This document shows positions 35,190 to 41,548 of a DNA stretch of 64,000 bases, piece after piece. Each line of letters starts with the position of its first letter. Positions within the stretch are counted from its first letter, which is position 1. Source of the DNA: Reinekea blandensis MED297 (GTDB lineage Bacteria; Pseudomonadota; Gammaproteobacteria; Pseudomonadales; Natronospirillaceae); contig NZ_CH724154.1 in assembly GCF_000153185.1 (NCBI RefSeq), forward strand, positions 234,352 through 298,351, written 5' to 3'. A program made the translations under genes and the position numbers. Below the pieces are notes generated by a model, which saw only the letters and a program-made list of their open reading frames with translations, was not told where the DNA came from and searched no databases.

Positions 35190-35249
35190 ATTTAACGCTT
35201 ACAGCATTGGCGCGGTCTTTTTCGCGTCCACTGCCTGTGATTGTTAACT
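35190..35249 (-). repeat. attC site 4
   Basis: A 60-bp site. Minus strand: R'' AGTTAAC, R' GTTAAAT. Very similar to attC site 7 in its R''-proximal half, suggesting the two cassettes come from related arrays. The stop of cassette gene 4 overlaps R''. Confidence 0.87.
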
Positions 35250-35645
35250 GCCGAACTCGGGCAGCGTATCTGACACATGCAAAACGTCTGATAGCCATGT
35301 TCCTTGTTCTTGGCTAGATAGATACACAGACTGTTTTTGCCCCCTGATTTCGAGAATTTGATGAGATTCATCATGGCTAATGAACTCAACTTCACTGCCA
35401 ATTAAAGTTCGCCACAAACACCAATCTGAAGCATCAATAACATGATCAGGCTCATTCACATTAAATCGATGATCTTGAATGCCAACCGAGTACTGGACCG
35501 GATTGCTGCACCAGGAGAAGTACTTCCTATCTCCATTATCAAACTCTAGATATATCTCCCTATCTATTTCATGCCACCCAACGTGATCATGCAGGGATGC
35601 TAGATCTACCTCATAGAGTTCATATATCACACGCTTCAATTTCAT
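35244..35645 (-). CDS. cassette 4: unknown soluble protein
   Basis: A 133-residue acidic protein that I do not recognise. It is rich in aromatic residues, histidine and aspartate, with alternating short strands (REIYLEFDNGDRKYFSW, SEVEFISHDESHQILEIRG) that suggest a beta-sandwich or barrel. No signal peptide or membrane helix. It has the composition of small immunity-type proteins but there is no diagnostic motif. The ATG lies 5 nt from the cassette's 5' box, leaving no room for a Shine-Dalgarno sequence of its own. Confidence 0.65.
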   Translation of the reverse strand: MKLKRVIYELYEVDLASLHDHVGWHEIDREIYLEFDNGDRKYFSWCSNPVQYSVGIQDHRFNVNEPDHVIDASDWCLWRTLIGSEVEFISHDESHQILEIRGQKQSVYLSSQEQGTWLSDVLHVSDTLPEFGS

Positions 35646-35649
35646 AAGC

Positions 35650-35741
35650 AGTTAACGCAAAGCGCAGGGGCGAGGTACGAGTCCCAAGCCCGCCGCGAAG
35701 TGGATTTTGGCGGGCTTATTACCTGCCGCGTTTTGTTATTG
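35650..35741 (-). repeat. attC site 3
   Basis: A 92-bp site. Minus strand: R'' CAATAAC, R' GTTAACT. Inner stem AAGCCCGCC/GGCGGGCTT with the shared CCGCG core. Confidence 0.9.
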
Positions 35742-35743
35742 GT

Positions 35744-36013
35744 TCAAGACGGTAAATCTGACTTCTCTTTAAATGACTTAATAGCCACTGCTATAGCCAT
35801 AATTACACCAAATACCACTGCAATGCTAATTACCAATTTCGAACCATTGTTCAAATAGTAATTGAAGATTACAAAAAAGTACCAAAGCATGGAAACGACA
35901 TTGAGGAGTACTTTTTCAAATCTATTTTTTCTAGGCGCAAATTTTATGAGCACCAAATAAATGGTCAAAGGTACTAAAAGACCATAAATAAAAATGATTG
36001 CAACCAATCCCAC
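35744..36013 (-). CDS. cassette 3: small membrane protein
   Basis: An 89-residue protein with three predicted hydrophobic helices (about 2-22, 36-54 and 60-77) and a charged C-terminus (KSFKEKSDLPS). No family is recognised. It begins with GTG at 36013 (GTG GGA TTG), 10 nt from the cassette's 5' box, without a clear ribosome binding site. The stop (TGA) lies just before attC site 3. Confidence 0.6.
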   Translation of the reverse strand: MGLVAIIFIYGLLVPLTIYLVLIKFAPRKNRFEKVLLNVVSMLWYFFVIFNYYLNNGSKLVISIAVVFGVIMAIAVAIKSFKEKSDLPS

Positions 36014-36023
36014 TTGTAATTAC

Positions 36024-36128
36024 CAATAACGACCCTGGTTTGGGGCGAGTTGAGCGCTAGCGAAAACGAGTCCAATGCCCGCCGCGCTAGCGGAAAAAGC
36101 GGGCATGACCAACACCGGCTTGTTAGTG
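36024..36128 (-). repeat. attC site 2
   Basis: A 105-bp site. Minus strand: R'' CACTAAC, R' GTTATTG. Inner stem ATGCCCGC/GCGGGCAT. The stop of cassette gene 2 lies in R''. Confidence 0.9.
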
Positions 36129-36407
36129 TTTGGCATTTACCTGCGGATACACCTTTAACAAATAGTAAGGAGTTAAAGGCCACAGAAAGAAACACAGGTA
36201 CTGCCATTTAACAACACGATTCCGAATAGTATGTATCAAAGCATATAGCCACGGAAGGAAGAATGAGATATGAAATATCCCAAATAGAACCTTTCCGTAA
36301 GTAGTATTCCTTACAATTTCTAATACATATTCTAAGTAGTTTCCATATAAAACGAACAAGAATATGGATAATAGAAACAACCATAAATATGCCAGAATTT
36401 TATTCAT
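36123..36407 (-). CDS. cassette 2: small membrane protein
   Basis: A 94-residue protein, almost entirely hydrophobic: helices at about 5-24, 40-60 and 68-84, with aromatic residues clustered in the third (YLCFFLWPLTPYYLLKVYP). WPLTPYYLL recalls small phospholipid-membrane proteins with a PLTPYY turn, but I cannot name a family. The ATG lies 7 nt from the attC box, preceded by TAGG. The stop TAA coincides with the R'' box of attC site 2. Confidence 0.65.
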   Translation of the reverse strand: MNKILAYLWLFLLSIFLFVLYGNYLEYVLEIVRNTTYGKVLFGIFHISFFLPWLYALIHTIRNRVVKWQYLCFFLWPLTPYYLLKVYPQVNAKH

Positions 36408-36414
36408 AGACCTA

Positions 36415-36509
36415 CACTAACGCAAAGCTTAGCGGCGAGCGAGAGCGAGTCCACGGCCCGCCGCGAATTGGTGTATTTAGGGCTGTATTGCTACAGCGTT
36501 TTGTTATGG
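36415..36509 (-). repeat. attC site 1
   Basis: A 95-bp site. Minus strand: R'' CCATAAC, R' GTTAGTG. R'' is the exact complement of GTTATGG at the 5' junction of the first cassette (36917-36923), which fixes that cassette's ends. The shared core CGGCCCGCCGCG is present. Confidence 0.9.
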
Positions 36510-36910
36510 ATTTCGCCAAGTATCTTTTGCCGCCACAAAGGTAAAACGCTAAAAATACCCAACACTGCCAGAATACTGAATCCAATTATGTTCTGGGAGG
36601 TTGCGGCCTGCTCTGTTGCCGGGGCCCAGCCTTTAATGAAGCCTCTAAAGTGATAATCCCAATATGAACCAAAAAGTAGAAAACCAAACGGGAAAACCGC
36701 AATTAGCGCTTTCGAGATTTCGACTTTAAACACCAAATAGAAATTAAAAAGGGAGTAGGCCAATAAAAGAATCCCACAGGGAATCCTGTACACGCCTAGT
36801 TCCGGGCGGCCTTCTAGAAAATTCATTATGCCTGCATAAACCACAAACATACTAAATAGCAAAGCTAACAATGACTGAGTGCCATGTAAAATTGATTTAG
36901 TTATCTTCAT
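36491..36910 (-). CDS. cassette 1 (nearest intI): membrane protein
   Basis: A 139-residue protein with four likely helices (about 10-28, 38-58, 63-84 and 112-130); no family is recognised. The best start is the ATG at 36910, which is inside the cassette; longer frames back to 36955 or 36982 would start in the attI side and cannot belong to the mobile cassette. The last residues (IHNKTL) are read from the attC site. Being next to attI, it is probably the latest insertion and the cassette best placed for a cassette promoter. Confidence 0.65.
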   Translation of the reverse strand: MKITKSILHGTQSLLALLFSMFVVYAGIMNFLEGRPELGVYRIPCGILLLAYSLFNFYLVFKVEISKALIAVFPFGFLLFGSYWDYHFRGFIKGWAPATEQAATSQNIIGFSILAVLGIFSVLPLWRQKILGEIHNKTL

Positions 36911-36916
36911 GCTATT

Positions 36917-36923
36917 CCATAAC
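36917..36923 (-). other. attI/first-cassette recombination junction
   Basis: Minus strand GTTATGG marks the crossover box between the resident attI site and cassette 1. Its match to the complement of R'' of attC site 1 is the evidence. attI itself should extend from here toward intI, but its integrase-binding sites are not recognisable by eye. Confidence 0.8.
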
Positions 36924-37006
36924 AGTTTCTTCGTACGCCACTGCGTATTTTTCATGCGCACATATGTAATTGTTTGAAACAATCCTATGTCGCTTCTCTG
37001 CCAGTC

Positions 37007-37035
37007 ATATTGGGGATTTCAGCCGTGCGTGTCAA
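37007..37035 (-). promoter_or_regulatory. candidate cassette promoter (Pc)
   Basis: On the minus strand TTGACA (37030-37035) is followed after 17 bases by CAATAT (37007-37012), about 85 bp before the first cassette junction and directed into the array. The -35 is perfect, the -10 poor (two or three matches to TATAAT). Position and direction fit Pc, but no transcript evidence is possible here. Confidence 0.35.
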
Positions 37036-37261
37036 TTTGACCATTCTTATTTTTGTGCTCTGGCGCAAGTATTTTAAATAACCAAGCGCTTCAAACCCCC
37101 GATTTACCAAGTGACGAGCGTTTTCGTAGATATTCGTTCTCAGGATCATTCCCGGAGCTTTTAAGCTTCAGCCCATATATCAGGCAATATCCCAGATATA
37201 TAAGCGCAAATGTCATAATTATGTGATCAGTTTCTCGGGCATCTTCAAATCCGAACCTATA

Positions 37262-37277
37262 CTGTATAAATATACAT
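37262..37277 (+). promoter_or_regulatory. LexA-type SOS box upstream of intI
   Basis: CTGTATAAATATACAT matches 14 of 16 positions of the consensus CTGTATATATATACAG. It ends 27 bp before the intI ATG, where it would cover the promoter. Many intI genes are repressed by LexA and induced by DNA damage; this box predicts the same here. Confidence 0.75.
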
Positions 37278-37304
37278 ATATTATGTACAAGGAACTGTAC
37301 AATT

Positions 37305-38303
37305 ATGAAGAAACCAGAACCCATTGATATTCGAATCGCTCTACCCGAAAAGCCCAAAGGATTCTTAGATCAATTCAGAGTTTTTATTCGTTCCCGGGGT
37401 CTCGCGTATGCCACAGAAAAAACCTATCTGCTGTGGGCAAAACGCTATATTCGATTCAGTAAGTACCAATCTCCAAAGGACTTTAAGCTGCAAGATATCG
37501 ACTCATTTCTCAATTATTTAGCGCAGCAAAGGTTTTGCTCTCCTAATACGCAAGCGACGGCCTTGAACGCATTAATTCTGCTTTACCGTGAGTTTCTGGG
37601 ATTCGATACCACGGGGTTGGATTTCAATTACGCCAAGCGCAGACCCAAGATTCCCACGGTTTTGTCTAAATCAGAGGCCGATGCCATCATCCAGGAACTA
37701 GGTGGTGTCCAAAAGTTGGTGACCCAACTCATGTACGGGTCGGGACTTAGAATCAGTGAGGCATTGAATCTTCGAGTAAAAGACATTGATTTTGCCAACG
37801 GCGGTCTTTTTGTTATGGAGGCTAAAGGCGATAAATCTCGACGAACGCTACTACCATCATCACTGCACCAATCTCTGACATCACAGATTGCGTTTGTAGA
37901 ACATACTTTTGAAGCCGATCAATCCATTGGAAAAGCCGGCGTTTATCTTCCTGATGCCTTGTCCAGGAAGTGGCCGAACGCTCAATTTGAATTAGGTTGG
38001 CAGTACCTATTTCCATCGAATGTTTATTCCGTTGATCCTCGAAGTGGTGTTGAAAGAAGACATCACATTTCTCGGGATCAAGTTCAACGAGCTATCAAGC
38101 GGGCAGTCAAAGGTCTAAAAATTAATAAAAGGGTAAGCTGCCACACTTTCCGGCATTCATTTGCGACTGAGCTATTGCGACAGGGAACAGACATACGCAA
38201 CATCCAGGAGATTCTCGGTCACTCGTCAGTTGAGACAACGCAAATTTATACCCATGTTGTCGGTATACAGGAAAGAGGTATACGGAGCCCGATCGACCCG
38301 TAG
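37305..38303 (+). CDS. intI: integron integrase IntI
   Basis: A 332-residue tyrosine recombinase of the integron class, which inserts cassettes at attI and excises them at attC. All catalytic residues line up with IntI1 at a constant offset of +3: Arg149 (GSGLRISE), Lys174, His280, Arg283 (CHTFRHSFATELL), His306 (GHSS) and Tyr315. The IntI-specific insertion, needed to bind the extrahelical bases of attC, lies at about 214-236 and includes RKWPNAQFELGWQYLFPS. The ATG at 37305 has AAGGA 11 nt upstream. The gene is intact, so the integron is likely functional. A LexA-like box overlaps its promoter. Confidence 0.96.
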   Translation: MKKPEPIDIRIALPEKPKGFLDQFRVFIRSRGLAYATEKTYLLWAKRYIRFSKYQSPKDFKLQDIDSFLNYLAQQRFCSPNTQATALNALILLYREFLGFDTTGLDFNYAKRRPKIPTVLSKSEADAIIQELGGVQKLVTQLMYGSGLRISEALNLRVKDIDFANGGLFVMEAKGDKSRRTLLPSSLHQSLTSQIAFVEHTFEADQSIGKAGVYLPDALSRKWPNAQFELGWQYLFPSNVYSVDPRSGVERRHHISRDQVQRAIKRAVKGLKINKRVSCHTFRHSFATELLRQGTDIRNIQEILGHSSVETTQIYTHVVGIQERGIRSPIDP

Positions 38304-38631
38304 AGTATGTCTGCTAAGAGGAAGAATGATAATTGGTTTCAATGCCACGTTTAGTCTGCAATGTGCTTGAAGCGACCATTATAGAGTGACCGGGTAATCA
38401 TAGTTTGTCCATTTCGGACAGTTTATGGTTTCGTGCCCACTCCCGCCAAAGCGCACGGCGCGCCGCCAAGCCCCAGTCGCGAGGGAAAAGCCTGCCAGGC
38501 CCCATGTACACTGCAGCAGATCAGCCCCCCTTGGGGCATCTCGAACATTGCGGTGCGTCAGTACACCGGTAAAAGCCATAAGTTAAATTGATACCTTAGT
38601 GAAAATTCATTTAACAAAACGATGAGTCGCC
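38304..38631. other. gap between intI and the LysR gene
   Basis: A 328-bp stretch without a supported gene. CATAGTTTGTCC (38399-38410) repeats exactly a 12-mer at 31448-31459 on the other side of the integron, and is followed by a short inverted repeat TGTCC-ATTTC-GGACA. A GC-rich segment (38435-38530) is present but is not an attC site. The promoter of the LysR gene should lie near 38580. Confidence 0.4.
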
Positions 38632-39567
38632 ATGAAATACTCGTTAAAACAACTGGCGGTGTTCGATGCGGTTGCCAGCCTCGAAAGTGTCAGCGCGGCA
38701 TCGCGTAAGCTCTCTCTGACGCAATCGGCGGTCAGTATGTCGTTGTCTCAGCTTGAAAACGTCCTAGATCGACCCTTGTTTATTCGCCAGGGCAACCGTC
38801 TGATCCTGAGTCACTGGGGCGAGTGGTTACGCCCAAAAGCCAAAAAGTTGCTGCAGGACGCACAGCAGATCGAATTAGGCTTGCATGATGAACAACTCAT
38901 CAGCGGTCAGTTTGAACTGTGCTCAAGCCAAACCGCCGCTGAACATCTGTTGCCGGACCTTATCAGTAAAATTGATATCGATTTCCCCGAGTTACGCATC
39001 GATTTCGACGTTAAGAACACCAAAAAGGTCATTGAAGGCATCCTGCATTACGAATATCAGTTGGGCATCATCGAGGGACGCTGCGATGACAATCGCATTC
39101 ATCAGGAAAGTTGGATCGATGACCATCTGGTCGTCATCGCTTCGCCAAGGCACCCTTTTGCCCGCCACGAGACTGTGAGTCTCGCTCAGTTAGAGCAGGC
39201 CCGGTGGGTGTTGCGTGAAGAAGGCGCCGGAACGCGGCGGATTTTCGATGCCGCTATTCACGGCTTGATTGAACACATTAACGTTTGGAAAGACTATGAA
39301 TCGGTCTCGGTACTGAAAGCCATGGTAGCCCGTGGCAACTATCTGAGTGCCGTCCCTTACCTTGATGCGAAGCGCGATGTGGCGGCCGGCACGCTGACCA
39401 TTCTGAACACACCTCAACTGAACATGTCCCGGTCATTGTCTTTTATCTGGCGCACCGACGCTCTGGAAAACCCATTACGGGATTGTGTACTGGCGGAGGC
39501 CCGCCGAATGACACGGCGGCTGCAGAGGGAGCAAAAAAATCCGTTTGATCTTCAGGGGTCGGCATAA
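38632..39567 (+). CDS. LysR-family transcription regulator
   Basis: A 311-residue LysR regulator. The winged helix-turn-helix is at about 4-62 (QLAVFDAVASLESVSAASRKLSLTQSAVSMSLSQLE, read across 7-42), followed by the linker helix and a two-lobed effector domain (about 90-290). It resembles the CysB/YeiE-type group, but no ligand can be named. It is convergent with the FNT-CBS gene (36 bp between stops). No divergently transcribed target gene is adjacent, since intI lies upstream on the same strand. Confidence 0.87.
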   Translation: MKYSLKQLAVFDAVASLESVSAASRKLSLTQSAVSMSLSQLENVLDRPLFIRQGNRLILSHWGEWLRPKAKKLLQDAQQIELGLHDEQLISGQFELCSSQTAAEHLLPDLISKIDIDFPELRIDFDVKNTKKVIEGILHYEYQLGIIEGRCDDNRIHQESWIDDHLVVIASPRHPFARHETVSLAQLEQARWVLREEGAGTRRIFDAAIHGLIEHINVWKDYESVSVLKAMVARGNYLSAVPYLDAKRDVAAGTLTILNTPQLNMSRSLSFIWRTDALENPLRDCVLAEARRMTRRLQREQKNPFDLQGSA

Positions 39568-39603
39568 GGCCGACCCGCTGGTAAACCTGGCAGCAAAACC
39601 GAA

Positions 39604-40152
39604 TCAGGCGCTCAGGTCCTGCTTAGGTGCCGCGTCGTTTTCAACCACATAGGGCGCAACCACCGACGCTAAAAACGACACCACCTCTTCTCGTTTTAAC
39701 ACGCCTAAAAGTTCACCCCGTGCCACGACCGGATACCATCGGGGCTTATCCGCTCGAGACTGTCTCACTCGGTTTTCCATACTGTGGGCTGAGAAATCGG
39801 TCAGGATGCCTGAGCCGCTGACCGGATAAAGCTTATCCTGATCAACCGACATACTTTCAATCACGCTCATGAGGGAGTCATTCGGGTGCACGAACAACAC
39901 GTCAGTTTGCATCATGTCACGCACCGTGACATTGGGGTTGTTTTTAAAATCCACGATGCACAGATAACGCAGGATGTCCTGTTCGGAAATCACCCCAACC
40001 AGAGCGTCTTGCGAATCCACAACCATCGCCAAGGTAGATGATGATTTGGCCATGTCGACCAGCGCTTTTGTCAGCGAATCGAATGGCGTCACACAAGCAT
40101 AGGTCGTGGACATAACATCGCGGACCGTTTTAGATTTCAGAGCGTACTTCAT
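39604..40152 (-). CDS. possible internally started CBS-domain protein
   Basis: Within the FNT-CBS gene, an ATG at 40152 is preceded by GAGGA at 7 nt. It lies exactly at the channel/CBS junction (after NELNEEPA), and from it MKYALKSKTVRDVM reads like the natural start of a stand-alone CBS protein of 182 residues. It could be a fossil of two former genes or a working second start giving free regulatory subunit. Sequence alone cannot choose. Confidence 0.4.
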   Translation of the reverse strand: MKYALKSKTVRDVMSTTYACVTPFDSLTKALVDMAKSSSTLAMVVDSQDALVGVISEQDILRYLCIVDFKNNPNVTVRDMMQTDVLFVHPNDSLMSVIESMSVDQDKLYPVSGSGILTDFSAHSMENRVRQSRADKPRWYPVVARGELLGVLKREEVVSFLASVVAPYVVENDAAPKQDLSA

Positions 40153-41112
40153 GGCAGGTTCCTCATTCAGTTCATTAATAGTCAGACGTTGAAAGGGTTG
40201 GTTTGTTAACGGATGAGGGGACAGCGCCCCAGGGTGAGCATCTTTTGGCTTATCCAGCAACCAATAGCCCATCCCGACCAAAACGGCACCGCCGACAACA
40301 TTGCCGATGGTGACCGGGATCAGGTTGTTGAACAGGAAATGACTCAGGGTCAGGTCGGCAAACTGACTGGATGAAATACCCAGGGCGGTATAAAAATCAC
40401 CAGGTGCCAGATGCTGGATGGCGATGCCCAAAGGGACCATAAACAGATTGGCGATACTGTGCTCAAAGCCGCTGCTGACGAACATAGCGACGGGCAATAT
40501 CACTAACAGCGCTTTCGACAGTGCGTCTTTGACACTAAACGTCATCCAGATACCCAAACACACCAGCAAATTACACAGCACGCCTAACGAAAAGGCCTGC
40601 ATCCAACTGTGGTGCAATTTGTGTTGAGCCGTCGTCAGCGCGTTTAAACCCCATAAGCCGTTGTCCATTTCGTACAGGCCCGCGACCATCACCAGACCAA
40701 CCATCAGCAGGGTCCCGCACAGGTTGCCGATAAACACCCGACCCCAGCACACCATCAACTGACGACGGCTGATGCGTCCGGCCAAACGACTGACCGAACT
40801 GAGTACCGTACTGGTAAACAACTCACCACCGGCGACGACAACCAGGACCAACCCCAAGCTAAAGGCGAGCCCCCCCTGAAGTCGTGTTGTGCCCCATCCG
40901 GTGTCGCTGCCGGTTGTGACTGTCAGATAAAACACAAAGGCAATGGCGATAAACACCCCGGCATAGACGGCATGACCAAAGGATGCCACAGACGCCTTGG
41001 TGGCTTTGCCAGAGCCATAGTCGTTGGCGGCCTTCAACAACGTATTGGACGTGGTCGTATCGGAAGAGGCACCGTCAGCAAAGACGCTGAACAGATTGGC
41101 GCGCTGCGTCAT
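39604..41112 (-). CDS. formate/nitrite (FNT) channel fused to CBS domains
   Basis: A 502-residue protein. Residues about 30-295 are a complete FNT (FocA/NirC-like) channel of six helices, including SSGFEHSIANLFMVPLGIA with the conserved central His (about 218). Residues about 321-490 hold two CBS motifs (VRDVMSTTYACVTPFDSLTKAL; VRDMMQTDVLFVHPNDSLMSVI), which in other proteins bind adenine nucleotides. AGGAGG lies 8 nt before the ATG at 41112. A second strong site, GAGGA 7 nt before an in-frame ATG at 40152 (residue 321), could start a separate 182-residue CBS protein. The fusion suggests nucleotide-sensing control of the channel; the substrate (formate, nitrite or other monovalent acid) is inferred. 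Confidence 0.88.
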   Translation of the reverse strand: MTQRANLFSVFADGASSDTTTSNTLLKAANDYGSGKATKASVASFGHAVYAGVFIAIAFVFYLTVTTGSDTGWGTTRLQGGLAFSLGLVLVVVAGGELFTSTVLSSVSRLAGRISRRQLMVCWGRVFIGNLCGTLLMVGLVMVAGLYEMDNGLWGLNALTTAQHKLHHSWMQAFSLGVLCNLLVCLGIWMTFSVKDALSKALLVILPVAMFVSSGFEHSIANLFMVPLGIAIQHLAPGDFYTALGISSSQFADLTLSHFLFNNLIPVTIGNVVGGAVLVGMGYWLLDKPKDAHPGALSPHPLTNQPFQRLTINELNEEPAMKYALKSKTVRDVMSTTYACVTPFDSLTKALVDMAKSSSTLAMVVDSQDALVGVISEQDILRYLCIVDFKNNPNVTVRDMMQTDVLFVHPNDSLMSVIESMSVDQDKLYPVSGSGILTDFSAHSMENRVRQSRADKPRWYPVVARGELLGVLKREEVVSFLASVVAPYVVENDAAPKQDLSA

Positions 41113-41180
41113 GCTGGCACCCTCCTGATACGGGTGAGACGCTTTGGACCGCGCCAAGGGGCGATCGTGTTAGATTTCAT
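41109..41180 (-). CDS. 23-codon leader ORF upstream of the FNT-CBS gene
   Basis: ATG at 41180 follows AAAGGAGA at 5-6 nt, a near-ideal ribosome binding site. The peptide has 23 residues (MKSNTIAPWRGPKRLTRIRRVPA is its outline: basic, Arg/Pro-rich C-terminus). Its TGA overlaps the ATG of the FNT-CBS gene (ATGA), and the Shine-Dalgarno sequence of the FNT-CBS gene lies inside it. This arrangement predicts translational coupling or a regulatory leader. It is too short to assess by coding statistics. Confidence 0.5.
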   Translation of the reverse strand: MKSNTIAPWRGPKRLTRIRRVPA

Positions 41181-41548
41181 AATGTCTCCTTTGATTGAAC
41201 ATGAGTGGACGAATCGACGGACCGGTCCGTCATTGACGTCGAAGAGACGGTATCGCTCTGGAAGTATTAATAAAATTTGATAATTTTGAGGAAGGGGATA
41301 AGCGTTTTTGATACTCAACGTTAAGCGATTGTTTATGCCGACCAGGCCGGGTGGTCTGTGTCTATACGCTCTTAAGCCGAGACGGGTTTTAGGTCGGAGC
41401 CATGCCATGGTTGCCGTATCAACTGCGCGGTATTAACAGATCGTTCATCGGCACGATGATCCATCCGGGATACCAATCTCACGGGTTACCGGCAAATGGA
41501 TGAAATCCGGGGAAACTGCCCCTAAACTGAAGACTGAACAGACAAAAA
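41181..41548. other. divergent promoter region, FNT-CBS / patatin-like gene
   Basis: A 368-bp gap that must contain promoters in both directions. I looked for an FNR box (TTGAT-N4-ATCAA) because FNT genes are often anaerobically controlled, and found only half-site look-alikes (TTTGATAATTTTGAG near 41276; TTGATACTCAAC near 41308), which are not convincing. Confidence 0.4.

Larger units (their letters stand above)
36924..37304. other. attI and promoter region of the integron
   Basis: This 381-bp stretch lies between cassette 1 and intI. It should hold attI, the cassette promoter (minus strand) and the intI promoter (plus strand). A minus-strand frame of 41-88 codons (37091 upward) crosses it but its longer version starts inside intI, so I do not call it a gene. 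Confidence 0.6.
31525..38303. mobile_element. chromosomal integron: intI plus eleven-cassette array
   Basis: intI (plus strand) and eleven cassettes (minus strand, reading away from intI) form the classical integron arrangement. Eleven attC sites of 48-107 bp lie between the cassette genes, each with RYYYAAC/GTTRRRY-type end boxes and a palindromic interior. For the nine cassettes nearest intI, the box at the cassette's 5' end is the exact complement of the box that starts its own attC, as required of a circularised cassette. The cassette DNA is AT-rich compared with its flanks. attC sites differ in length but several share a GCCCGCCGCG core, which suggests a resident chromosomal integron that has gathered cassettes of mixed origin. 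Confidence 0.95.

Noticed and set aside
37091..37357. Minus-strand 88-codon frame crossing the attI region
   Set aside because: Its start lies inside intI, it has no attC site of its own and only its 41-codon tail is outside intI. It is more likely the promoter/attI region.
38430..38540. GC-rich segment after intI as a possible extra attC site
   Set aside because: No RYYYAAC/GTTRRRY pair with complementary arms could be drawn, and it is on the wrong side of intI.
41260..41330. Possible FNR boxes before the FNT-CBS gene
   Set aside because: Only single half-sites fit TTGAT-N4-ATCAA; the second halves do not match.
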